NCBI GenBank assembly: GCA_030597965.1 | Contig: JAUVQU010000160.1 | Location: 1-5,598 of the forward strand | Length of the DNA stretch: 5,598 nt | Direction of reading: 5' to 3' | DNA from: Cellvibrionaceae bacterium | GTDB taxonomy: Bacteria > Pseudomonadota > Gammaproteobacteria > Pseudomonadales > Cellvibrionaceae | In this document: in pieces, positions 1 to 4,439 of the stretch | Layout: every line of letters starts with the position of its first letter | How positions within the stretch are numbered: position 1 is the first letter of the stretch | Program-made: the position numbers and the translations under genes | Notes under the pieces: model-generated | The model's input: only the letters and a program-made list of their open reading frames with translations | What the model was told of the DNA's origin: nothing | Database searches by the model: none

Positions 1-78
1 AAGACGGGCGAGAGCATGTTCGACTTCAAACACCGTGTAAATAAAATAGCCACAGAACAACTCAGAGGATCAAAATAA
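1..78 (+). CDS. C-terminal end of an unidentified protein (partial)
   Basis: An open frame runs from the first base to a TAA at 76-78 and gives 25 residues, rich in Lys/Arg (it ends in QLRGSK). No domain can be recognised from so short a tail. Its stop overlaps the next start as TAATG, the coupling used throughout this module, and the ribosome site of the next gene (AGAGGA, 64-69) lies inside it. It is therefore probably the distal part of a real upstream gene of the same operon. The start lies outside the window. Confidence 0.6.
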   Translation, partial: KTGESMFDFKHRVNKIATEQLRGSK

Positions 79-341
79 TGGAACTCAAATTCGGAAAGCA
101 CAAAGGCGAAGATTTAGATGATGTGCCCACAGATTATTTAAAATGGCTGCTTGAAAATATGGAGCCCCAAAAGGGAAATTTTGATAATCGACCGCTCTTA
201 AAAGAATGTCAGCTGCAAGTCGATTCCAGGGAAAAACATGGTGAAGCCGTGGCCAATGAGGGAATTAATAACACCCGGGAAGCCATTAACCAAAGTGAAA
301 CTGACAGTAACGATGGTTTCAAAGAACCACCCGCTTTTTAA
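78..341 (+). CDS. DUF3820-like small phage protein
   Basis: This 87-aa protein has an N-terminal half (about residues 4-27) matching the DUF3820-type pattern: an FGKHKG motif at 5-10, an acidic run, then VPTDYLKWLLE. The same short module occurs as a free-standing protein in bacteria and phages and as a tail on some DnaQ-like exonucleases. Its biochemical role is not established, so no function is claimed. The C-terminal half (about 45-87) is polar, rich in Glu, Asn and Ser, and looks disordered. The ATG is set by AGAGGA eight bases upstream and overlaps the previous stop (TAATG). The stop is followed 13 bases later by the next gene. Family assignment is from motif memory; the reading frame itself is very secure. 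Confidence 0.85.
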   Translation: MELKFGKHKGEDLDDVPTDYLKWLLENMEPQKGNFDNRPLLKECQLQVDSREKHGEAVANEGINNTREAINQSETDSNDGFKEPPAF

Positions 342-354
342 AGGAGATATCCAC

Positions 355-621
355 ATGCAAGGTCTACCCAAATACAAGTGCAACAAGGTCGTTGAGGCTG
401 TCAAAATACTCAACTTCGGACAGGATGATGAGGGAAAACGGCATATCATCGCTGACAGACCCAATATTCCCCCCTTCCCGATATCACTGCACTACTGGAA
501 CAAGCACATGCCCCAAATCGGTGGCTATTATGTCCGCTACGAAGACGGCTATGAATCATTCTCACCTGCCAAGTCTTTTGAAGACGGCTATTCTGAAATC
601 GTAAAATACGAAGGAGTATAA
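355..621 (+). CDS. Conserved small phage protein with GGYYVxYEDGYxSFSPA motif
   Basis: This is an 88-aa protein. The ATG at 355 is chosen because AAGGAGAT (341-348) sits directly before it; the frame stays open upstream to an ATG at 238, but that would overlap the preceding gene by about 100 bases in another frame. The first half contains YKCNKVVEAVKI (7-18). The second half has H-x-PQIGGYYVRYEDGY (about 51-66) followed by SFSPAKSFEDGY. Proteins with this layout are common in phage and prophage genomes, often annotated only as hypothetical; I recall no proven activity. No membrane segment or signal peptide is visible. The stop is three bases from the TTG start of the Acb2/Tad1-like gene, and that gene's ribosome site lies inside the last codons here, so the two are probably translated together. 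Confidence 0.85.
   Translation: MQGLPKYKCNKVVEAVKILNFGQDDEGKRHIIADRPNIPPFPISLHYWNKHMPQIGGYYVRYEDGYESFSPAKSFEDGYSEIVKYEGV
611..616 (+). promoter_or_regulatory. Ribosome binding site deciding a TTG start
   Basis: AAGGAG lies inside the last codons of the preceding gene, seven bases before TTG at 624. No in-frame ATG lies nearby, and the protein from TTG 624 has the expected full length of its family, so this site fixes the non-ATG start. Confidence 0.75.
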
Positions 622-623
622 AA

Positions 624-851
624 TTGGACAATCAACACAAGAAAATAACAGGCTACCGGGATCTCACCCAGGCAGAAATCGACACCATCAACGAGATCAA
701 AGAGCTGGGTAAGGAAATGAGCAGGCTGTGTGAAAGAATCCAGTATCACGTGCCCGATACCGATCAACGATGGTGCTCAATCGGTAAAGAACACTTGCAA
801 ATAGGCCTTATGTCACTCACCAGAGCGGTGGCCAGACCTGAATCATTTTGA
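624..851 (+). CDS. Acb2/Tad1-type cyclic-nucleotide sponge candidate (anti-CBASS/anti-Thoeris)
   Basis: This 75-aa protein resembles the Acb2/Tad1 hairpin family in layout. It has a short N-terminal strand-like part (ITGYRDL, 8-14), a helix beginning TQAEIDTINEIKELG (15-29), a linker, and a C-terminal helix RWCSIGKEHLQIGLMSLTRA (49-68) ending VARPESF. The DxRW...HLQxGxMxLxRAVAxPxxF pattern is the part I recognise most firmly. Characterised members are phage proteins that form oligomers and trap cyclic di- and trinucleotides (Acb2) or glycocyclic ADP-ribose signals (Tad1), stopping CBASS or Thoeris effectors from being activated. Tyr11, Lys26 and Arg67 lie where, from memory, Acb2 has ligand-contacting residues; this needs alignment. 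It acts as a soluble cytoplasmic protein. The start is TTG, and the stop overlaps the next start (TTGA). Ligand and activity are inferred, not shown. Confidence 0.8.
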   Translation: MDNQHKKITGYRDLTQAEIDTINEIKELGKEMSRLCERIQYHVPDTDQRWCSIGKEHLQIGLMSLTRAVARPESF

Positions 852-1273
852 CCTGGACCTGCCCACACTGCAATAACAGCGGGAATCTTGACCAAATTCC
901 CTGCTGTGCTTACTGTAAAAGGAGAAAAACGATGGCTCAATTTAAAAACTGGCACTGCAATAATTGCCACGATGAAGTACAGGGTGAATATAACGTCTGC
1001 CCAAGCTGTAAAACACCCAGATACCCGGGCTTAAAATCTGTCGAAACTGAAAAACCGACAGAAGAACAGCCTGAAATGGTCTTTTCACAGCAAACCCCAC
1101 CCGTACCCTGGGCTAAAACTGCCGTGCGATTCGAGGGCACCGACGCCATCACCTTCCTGATGTGCCAGAAAAACGCCGCTGAAACCCAAACAGATGGCAA
1201 TTATGCCCTCCGACCCATACCCGGTGGCTGGGAATGGTACTCACCCGTTGCGCCAGCGGTGTTTGAGATATGA
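848..1273 (+). CDS. Tandem zinc-ribbon protein
   Basis: This 141-aa protein has two Cys4 zinc modules near the N-terminus. The first uses W3, C5, C8, N13, C20 and C23. The second uses W35, C37, C40, C51 and C54, a WxCxxC-x10-CxxC layout like RanBP2-type fingers or zinc ribbons. Residues 55-90 are polar and low in structure. The C-terminal part (about 93-141) is a separate segment with FEGTDAITFLM and GGWEWYSPV. The TTG at 848 overlaps the stop of the sponge gene (TTGA) and has no strong ribosome site, so it would depend on coupled translation. It is preferred because the first zinc module lies upstream of the alternative ATG at 932. That ATG has an excellent ribosome site (917-924) and would give a 113-aa form with one zinc module. 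The function is not recognised; nucleic-acid or protein binding is inferred from the fingers. Confidence 0.75.
   Translation: MTWTCPHCNNSGNLDQIPCCAYCKRRKTMAQFKNWHCNNCHDEVQGEYNVCPSCKTPRYPGLKSVETEKPTEEQPEMVFSQQTPPVPWAKTAVRFEGTDAITFLMCQKNAAETQTDGNYALRPIPGGWEWYSPVAPAVFEI
917..924 (+). promoter_or_regulatory. Strong internal ribosome binding site before in-frame ATG 932
   Basis: AAAAGGAG sits seven bases before an in-frame ATG (residue 29 of the tandem zinc-ribbon protein). It is made by Lys-Arg-Arg codons AAA AGG AGA. It either marks the real start or allows a second, shorter isoform. Confidence 0.5.
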
Positions 1274-1716
1274 AACACATCGAATATGACTACCAGTGCG
1301 CAGTCTTCCAGTGGGTAGAGTTCAACAAAGTAAAATACCCTGAACTGAAATTCATGTACGCCGTGATAAACGAAACTCGAGGCATATCACCACAAAAAGG
1401 CGCCAGAGATAAACGACAAGGCAAACGATCAGGCGTACCCGATATCTGCCTGCCTGCCGCTCGGGGTGGTTATTTTGGGCTCTATATCGAGATGAAAGCC
1501 CCTAAAGGCCAACTCACCGATAACCAGATCCGATATGCCATCTTCCTGAAAGACCAAGGCTATTGCGTGGCCTGCTGTAAATCACCTGAGAGCGCTACAA
1601 AGACGATCAAAGATTATATGGCACTAGGGCCATTCAAATACAAAGGCCCTGACAAACGCAAAGAAACGCCAGAATCATCGGGGAAATCACAATGCTTTAG
1701 TGTCAGAAAGAAATGA
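1270..1716 (+). CDS. VRR-NUC domain nuclease (PD-(D/E)xK superfamily)
   Basis: This 148-aa protein covers a complete stand-alone VRR-NUC domain, as found in many phages. The core motifs are an N-terminal helix with Tyr/Gln residues (5-14), NET at 34-36, GVPD at 55-58 (catalytic Asp58), the LYIEMKAPKG strand at 71-80 with the E74-x-K76 metal site, then Q81 and Q86 in LTDNQ and a final strand GYCVACC at 97-103. The family cleaves DNA, with structure-specific activity known for FAN1 and flap or Holliday-junction activity reported for some phage members; the substrate here is inferred only. Residues after about 120 form a Lys-rich tail. The ATG overlaps the preceding stop as ATGA, and the stop overlaps the next ATG in the same way. 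A role in phage recombination or genome processing fits the context. Confidence 0.9.
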   Translation: MKHIEYDYQCAVFQWVEFNKVKYPELKFMYAVINETRGISPQKGARDKRQGKRSGVPDICLPAARGGYFGLYIEMKAPKGQLTDNQIRYAIFLKDQGYCVACCKSPESATKTIKDYMALGPFKYKGPDKRKETPESSGKSQCFSVRKK

Positions 1717-1865
1717 AATCTAAAAAAATATGCGGGAAAGTCGCCTACAGATCACCAGCAAAAGCACGACAGGCCATGAAAAAACACGGTAAAGCCATGG
1801 GGTGTACTCATTTCTATAAGTGCCCTCATTGTGAAAATACATGGCACCTAACCAGCCAGGAGTGA
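1713..1865 (+). CDS. 50-aa zinc-ribbon-like phage protein
   Basis: This 50-aa ORF starts at an ATG that overlaps the stop of the VRR-NUC gene (ATGA). The N-terminal half is basic, with many Lys, Arg and Ala residues (AYRSPAKARQAMKKHGK), and suggests a helix. The C-terminal half has YKCPHCENTWHLTS (35-48). With Cys7 and Cys31 upstream, and Cys37, Cys40 and His45, it probably binds one zinc ion. Short proteins with a Lys/Arg-rich helix followed by YxCPxCxxWHLT occur widely in phage genomes near nuclease genes, normally as hypothetical proteins. The positive charge and zinc site suggest nucleic-acid binding, but this is inference. The AGGAG ribosome site of the next gene overlaps its last codons. 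Confidence 0.8.
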   Translation: MKSKKICGKVAYRSPAKARQAMKKHGKAMGCTHFYKCPHCENTWHLTSQE

Positions 1866-1870
1866 AAAAT

Positions 1871-2047
1871 ATGAAAATAACACTGTCTGAAGCAGCCTAC
1901 AGGGATCTGTACGGCTATTTAAGGACACATGAAACCGACATAGCTCACAGTATTAATGATTTCGATAATCTTAAAAGCGTCTTCAGGGAGGTGCTTCTGA
2001 GCGAACCACAGCAACATCTGTACGACGATCCGAAAAAAATAGTCTGA
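1871..2047 (+). CDS. 58-aa protein of unknown function
   Basis: This 58-aa protein is not recognised. It reads as two likely amphipathic helices, about 6-21 (EAAYRDLYGYLRTH) and 35-48 (DFDNLKSVFREVLL), with an acidic centre and a polar tail, and has no Cys, signal peptide or membrane segment. The ATG at 1871 is chosen because AGGAG (1858-1862) lies eight bases before it. The frame is open further upstream to an ATG at 1841, but that start would lie inside the zinc-ribbon gene and has no ribosome site. It follows the previous gene by only five bases and is the last gene that clearly belongs to the left operon. Confidence 0.75.
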   Translation: MKITLSEAAYRDLYGYLRTHETDIAHSINDFDNLKSVFREVLLSEPQQHLYDDPKKIV

Positions 2048-2071
2048 AAAAACTGCGTGCACACCTGGGGG

Positions 2072-2182
2072 ATGGGTATGGGATATAGCGAAGGGGGTCG
2101 ACTTCGTTTTCTTCTGACAAAAGCGTTTCCCAGGGCTGAAAAAGGTCTTTTTGGGATCAATGGCAGGCAATGGAGTGGATAA
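2072..2182 (+). CDS. Doubtful micro-ORF before endonuclease VII, or remnant
   Basis: An open frame of 36 residues runs from ATG 2072 (alternatives ATG 2078 or GTG 2057) to TAA at 2180-2182. Its composition looks protein-like: MGYSEGGRLRFLLTKAFP followed by KGLFGINGRQW, with alternating hydrophobic and basic residues. A run of G at 2067-2071 is the only ribosome-site candidate, and it is too close to ATG 2072. If real, its stop lies four bases before ATG 2187 of the endonuclease gene, matching the tight packing elsewhere. It could also be the surviving end of a gene cut by arrival of the endonuclease. No family is recognised, and it may be chance. Confidence 0.3.
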   Translation: MGMGYSEGGRLRFLLTKAFPRAEKGLFGINGRQWSG

Positions 2183-2186
2183 CATC

Positions 2187-2543
2187 ATGGATCATAGACT
2201 GAGGGCGATGCTAGAGCATGCTAAGCAGGTAGCTATAGATAACCCAAGCAGAGCAAGGAACATCAGGGAGCTGAGCAAGCATAATCTTTCTAGGGCTGGC
2301 TATAACAAGCTGTACAAGGCTCAGTGTGGGCTGTGTGCTATCTGTGGTGAGCGCTGCTCTAGCTTCAAAGAGCTGGCTGTAGATCACTGTCACACTACAG
2401 GTAAGGTGAGGGGCTTGTTATGTATGCAATGCAACACGGCTTTAGGGCAACTTAAGGATGATGTGAACAGGCTACAAAGAGCGATAACATACTTAAATGG
2501 AGACACCGACCAAACGTGGATTAACGGCTTGCTACTCTCATAA
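2187..2543 (+). CDS. Recombination endonuclease VII family (His-Me finger) nuclease
   Basis: This 118-aa protein has the endonuclease VII core: a helix ending LYKAQCGLCAICGE (42-55), the VDHCHTTGKVRGLLC block (65-79) and QCNTALGQLKDD (81-92), then a helix and YL at 102-103. Cys50, Cys53, Cys79 and Cys82 form the zinc site; D66-H67-x-H69 and N83 are the His-Me finger catalytic residues. T4 gp49 resolves branched DNA, but many short phage members are free-standing nucleases that may be mobile. ATG 2187 is chosen because it follows GGAG (2172-2175) at a slightly long distance and leaves the family core intact; TTG 2151 (preceded by AAAGG) and ATG 2160 are alternatives adding 12 or 9 residues. 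Nine of ten arginines use AGG or AGA, unlike its neighbours, which points to separate acquisition. Confidence 0.88.
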   Translation: MDHRLRAMLEHAKQVAIDNPSRARNIRELSKHNLSRAGYNKLYKAQCGLCAICGERCSSFKELAVDHCHTTGKVRGLLCMQCNTALGQLKDDVNRLQRAITYLNGDTDQTWINGLLLS

Positions 2544-2577
2544 TCCATGTATAATCAACAACATAACACCCCTTTTA

Positions 2578-2595
2578 ACATAATATACATTATGT
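2578..2595. repeat. AT-rich hairpin (7-bp stem, 4-base loop)
   Basis: ACATAAT and ATTATGT are perfect inverted copies separated by ATAC, about 35 bases after the endonuclease VII stop. The stem is too AT-rich, and lacks the U-run, for a convincing terminator. It could be a protein-binding site or an easily melted element. Confidence 0.45.
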
Positions 2596-2673
2596 GCATG
2601 TCTTTATAATCAATAACTTAGCATTTCGCCACTTTCAGGTTATAAGCCACTCACCACGATAACAGCCTAAACA

Positions 2674-2700
2674 CCTGTTTTAGCACGTTTCACAAACAGG
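2674..2700. repeat. Inverted repeat CCTGTTT/AAACAGG
   Basis: This is a perfect 7-bp inverted repeat with a 13-base spacer. No U-tract follows on either strand, so it is not called a terminator; its role is unknown. Confidence 0.4.
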
Positions 2701-2734
2701 CCGTCCACCCTGATTGCCAGCCAGTCAGAGCGCA

Positions 2735-2759
2735 GAACAGCGCGGATAGCTGCGTGTTC
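2735..2759. repeat. GC-rich imperfect hairpin
   Basis: GAACA-g-CGC (2735-2743) pairs with GCG-TGTTC (2752-2759) around an 8-base loop, with one bulged G. It may be an RNA hairpin or a protein site; no function can be assigned. Confidence 0.35.
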
Positions 2760-2832
2760 AGTACCATTTCCCCCATTCACCAAACCTATCAATTAAGCGT
2801 ATTTCATTGAATGCCGTAGTGGTTACATCTTG

Positions 2833-2867
2833 GTTGACTAATGATCACTATTTAACCACTAGTCAAC
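2833..2867. promoter_or_regulatory. 35-bp imperfect palindrome, likely operator
   Basis: Each strand reads GTTGACTA followed by (A/G)TG(A/G)T(C/T)A inward, giving perfect 8-base arms (2833-2840 and 2860-2867) and further matches toward the centre at 2850. An interleaved second pair, AGTGGTTA (2818-2825) and TAACCACT (2853-2860), shares the region. It ends about 50 bases before the TTGACA of the right-module promoter, a position suited to an activator or repressor dimer or tetramer. The regulator is not in the window. Confidence 0.6.
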
Positions 2868-2916
2868 TTATGTCTTTATTATACTTCCCTTATACTTAAA
2901 TACTTTAATTAATACC

Positions 2917-2946
2917 TTGACAATACCTTACCCTATAAGCTATAAC
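2917..2946 (+). promoter_or_regulatory. Sigma70-type promoter of right module, unit one
   Basis: A consensus -35 TTGACA (2917-2922) is separated by 18 bases from TATAAC (2941-2946). The flanks AATACC before the -35 and TATAAGC before the -10 are shared, without gaps, with the promoter at 4503. Transcription would begin near 2953, shortly before the 44-aa gene. Confidence 0.75.
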
Positions 2947-2965
2947 AGTGCTGAGTCTTATCATT

Positions 2966-2974
2966 ACTACCACA
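2966..2974 (+). repeat. Start-associated leader element, copy 1
   Basis: ACTACCACA is followed by AAAGGGA and, 16 bases after the element, ATG 2991. It is one of four copies of (A/C)CTACCAC found just before ribosome sites in the right module. Confidence 0.6.
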
Positions 2975-2990
2975 AAAGGGATTTATAATC

Positions 2991-3125
2991 ATGCTAACCA
3001 ACTCACAGATTGACTTTATGAACAAAGGAACCGCAGCCCGTTTGAGTGGCACCTTCGGCCATTGGGCTCAGATTGAAATAGAGTACTACTGGGCTTTAGT
3101 GGCTAAATTCAATGAAGAGGCATAA
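2991..3125 (+). CDS. 44-aa protein of unknown function, first gene of right module
   Basis: This 44-aa ORF starts at ATG 2991 behind AAAGGGA (2976-2981) with nine bases spacing. It is the first reading frame after the strong promoter at 2917, which is the main reason to accept it. The sequence has a polar N-terminus (MLTNSQIDFMNKG), a middle with ARLSGTFGHWAQIE, and a hydrophobic, aromatic helix-like end (IEYYWALVAKF) before EEA. No family is recognised. One mildly hydrophobic stretch (about 33-40) is too short for a membrane span. Its last codons carry the GAGG ribosome site of the next gene, so translation is probably coupled. A leader peptide role is possible but unproven. Confidence 0.65.
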   Translation: MLTNSQIDFMNKGTAARLSGTFGHWAQIEIEYYWALVAKFNEEA

Positions 3126-3129
3126 CAAC

Positions 3130-3318
3130 ATGCTGACATTGAAAGTCACAACCAACTGGGGCCAGACCATCCAGTTCAAGGATGCCCGCGAGGGATATCT
3201 AGTTAATTTGGCCTTACAATTCACTGATGCCCAAAGCCGTCAGATGGTTGACGAGCATGGGTTTGAGGTTGTTGTTGAGGCCTTGCTACCTGCTAACCTG
3301 CGCAAACAGGCCAGTTAA
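3130..3318 (+). CDS. 62-aa protein of unknown function
   Basis: This 62-aa protein is not recognised. ATG 3130 is chosen because GAGG (3117-3120) precedes it by nine bases; an in-frame ATG at 3112 lies inside the previous gene and ahead of that site. The first part looks like a beta hairpin (MLTLKVTTNWGQTIQF, 1-16), the rest like two helices (about 23-38 and 45-57, with VVVEALLPANL). It starts five bases after the preceding stop and is followed by a 67-base gap holding leader-element copy 2. There are no cysteines, signal peptide or membrane segment. A small DNA-binding or regulatory protein is possible, but nothing visible proves it. Confidence 0.7.
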   Translation: MLTLKVTTNWGQTIQFKDAREGYLVNLALQFTDAQSRQMVDEHGFEVVVEALLPANLRKQAS

Positions 3319-3359
3319 TCAATCAGGCTGCATTCTAGCGAGTGTGGCCGCGTGGATTA

Positions 3360-3368
3360 CCTACCACA
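3360..3368 (+). repeat. Start-associated leader element, copy 2
   Basis: CCTACCACA lies before AGGAGA (3373-3378) and, 17 bases on, ATG 3386. The 67-base gap upstream shows no convincing promoter, so this copy suggests a role in translation rather than transcription. Confidence 0.55.
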
Positions 3369-3385
3369 AAGCAGGAGAATGACCA

Positions 3386-3709
3386 ATGCAAACACGTAAA
3401 AGCAACATGACCACCCACCGAGGCCATAGCAGGTTATGGCTTGAGGGTAAGTGGTTGGCAAAGGTGGGGTTTCAGTACCATACGCCGTACTTTGCCAAGT
3501 TTCACAAGGGCTCAGTCACTTTAGAGCTAAATATCAACGGTGACAGGAATGTAAGTGGCCGTGATCGTAAAAAGACAGGTGACTGGACGCCCATTATCGA
3601 TATCAGCGCCAATTCAATCAATAAATCATTGGGTGATGGCTTGGCGGTGCTGGTTACTGTTGAAAGTGGCCTTATCACAATTACGCCAGATAATGAGGTG
3701 CAGCCATGA
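3386..3709 (+). CDS. SymE/AbrB-like small protein
   Basis: This 107-aa protein contains SRLWLEGKWLAKVGF (15-29), the pattern I associate with SymE-like proteins and with the N-terminal module of some phage cytosine methyltransferases (RLWLEG..L..AGF). It continues with GSVTLEL (42-48), NVSGRDRKK (55-63), TPIIDIS (68-74) and a VTVESGLITI strand (90-99). SymE has an AbrB-type swapped-hairpin fold and is an SOS-induced toxin or nucleoid-associated protein in E. coli; the paired GF and strand segments here fit such a fold, but the GTR motif after GF is replaced by QYHTPY. Toxicity or DNA binding is inference. ATG 3386 follows AGGAGA by seven bases. The stop overlaps the J-protein start as ATGA, so the two proteins are made together and may be functional partners. 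Confidence 0.7.
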   Translation: MQTRKSNMTTHRGHSRLWLEGKWLAKVGFQYHTPYFAKFHKGSVTLELNINGDRNVSGRDRKKTGDWTPIIDISANSINKSLGDGLAVLVTVESGLITITPDNEVQP

Positions 3710-4209
3710 ACAATCAATCGATGCACCCCAAAGACGCGGCCAAAATACTTGGCTTGAATGGTGAGCTTACCCCTGAGATTGTCCGGCAGGCTTATCGCAA
3801 GGCTTGCAGCAAGTATCACCCTGATAAAAACCCTGGTGGCCTGGAGATGATGAAAGCCGTGAATCTGGCCTATGAGTCGCTGAAGGACACCACCGAAACC
3901 ATTGATCTCGATGAATCTGCCCTGAACTATGGCGACGAGTTGAACGAGGCCCTTAACGCCATTATCGAGCTTGATGGCCTTGAAATTGAGCTTTGTGGGT
4001 CATGGGTGTGGGTATCGGGTAACACTCGCGAGCACAAGGATATTCTGAAGGAATCCGGGTTTAAGTACGCGGGCAAAAAGAAAATGTGGAGCTTTCACCC
4101 TGCCGACTTTAAATCATGGAGTCGTGGCAAGGCTTCCATGGACGATATCCGGGGCACTTATGGCTCTAAACAGGTACGCGGCCAAGGTCGCAGGAGGTTG
4201 ACAGCATGA
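3706..4209 (+). CDS. J-domain (DnaJ-like) protein with C-terminal extra domain
   Basis: This 167-aa protein has an N-terminal J domain: DAAKILGL (10-17), helix II with IVRQAYRKACSKY (25-37), the HPD motif at 38-40 that stimulates Hsp70 ATPase, KNPGG, and helix III with MKAVNLAYESLK (49-60). No G/F or zinc domains follow. Instead, after an acidic helix (about 66-90), residues 93-150 form a second module: ELCGSWVWVSGNTREHKDIL, FKYAGKKKMWSFHPADFKSW, SRGKASMDDIRGTYGS. This arrangement is familiar from phage- and plasmid-borne DnaJ-like proteins. It probably recruits host DnaK to a phage or plasmid process such as replication or protein remodelling; the client is unknown. It starts by ATGA overlap with the SymE-like gene. 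Its C-terminal Arg-Arg codons AGG AGG form the ribosome site of the next gene. Confidence 0.9.
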   Translation: MNNQSMHPKDAAKILGLNGELTPEIVRQAYRKACSKYHPDKNPGGLEMMKAVNLAYESLKDTTETIDLDESALNYGDELNEALNAIIELDGLEIELCGSWVWVSGNTREHKDILKESGFKYAGKKKMWSFHPADFKSWSRGKASMDDIRGTYGSKQVRGQGRRRLTA

Positions 4210-4439
4210 GAACCACTCAACTGAACCACGCACATATCTATCACCGCGACGGGGAATGGATCAATGTTATGGCCGTGCTCGAAATGCGGAAGGGTTATTA
4301 TTATCTGGAATACACCCACGGCATGTCGACCCACGCAGACGGGAGGAGCGTTGAGGGCGACATTGACTATAGAATTACCCGTGATAAGCGGTTTTACAAT
4401 GCCAGTGAGGTCAAGTTTTTGGGTTTTGTCGCGTCATAG
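4206..4439 (+). CDS. 77-aa protein of unknown function
   Basis: This 77-aa protein starts at ATG 4206, which overlaps the J-protein stop (ATGA) and sits seven bases after a full AGGAGGT (4192-4198), so high expression is likely. It reads as mostly beta: WINVMAVLEM (18-27), GYYYLEYTHG (30-39), then DIDYRITRD (52-60) and EVKFLGFVAS at the end, with an N-terminal HAHIYHRDGEW. The three-to-four strand pattern with aromatic residues could be a small barrel or OB-like fold. No family is recognised. It is the last gene before a 119-base gap with the second promoter, so it ends unit one. No cysteine, signal peptide or membrane helix is seen. Confidence 0.75.
   Translation: MRTTQLNHAHIYHRDGEWINVMAVLEMRKGYYYLEYTHGMSTHADGRSVEGDIDYRITRDKRFYNASEVKFLGFVAS

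Larger units (their letters stand above)
2544..2990. other. Non-coding control region between the two gene modules
   Basis: About 450 bases contain no credible gene on either strand. The first part (2544-2620) is AT-rich with the near-identical 13-mers TATAATCAACAAC (2550-2562) and TATAATCAATAAC (2605-2617) and a hairpin. The middle (2674-2760) has two small dyads. The part from about 2818 holds a long palindrome and then a promoter and leader for the right module. No U-rich intrinsic terminator is evident after the endonuclease gene. The region could also serve as a replication origin or attachment site, but nothing seen proves either. Confidence 0.7.

Noticed and set aside
238..354. Upstream extension of the gene at 355 to ATG 238
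   Set aside because: It would overlap the DUF3820-like gene by about 100 bases in another frame and lacks a ribosome site, while ATG 355 has a near-perfect one.
198..1200. Open frames on the minus strand opposite the left operon (for example 198-464, 764-970, 937-1200)
   Set aside because: All lie antisense to well-supported genes, have no plausible ribosome sites and show no recognisable protein pattern.
1841..1870. Earlier in-frame ATG at 1841 for the 58-aa gene
   Set aside because: It lies inside the zinc-ribbon gene with no ribosome site; AGGAG points to ATG 1871.
2674..2700. CCTGTTT/AAACAGG as an intrinsic terminator
   Set aside because: Weak AT-containing stem with a 13-base loop and no U-run after it on either strand.
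2934..2939. TATAAG as the -10 box of the first promoter
   Set aside because: Only 11 bases from the TTGACA; TATAAC at 2941 gives 18 bases and matches the layout at 4503.
3112..3129. Earlier in-frame ATG at 3112 for the 62-aa gene
   Set aside because: The ribosome site GAGG lies downstream of it and correctly spaced for ATG 3130.
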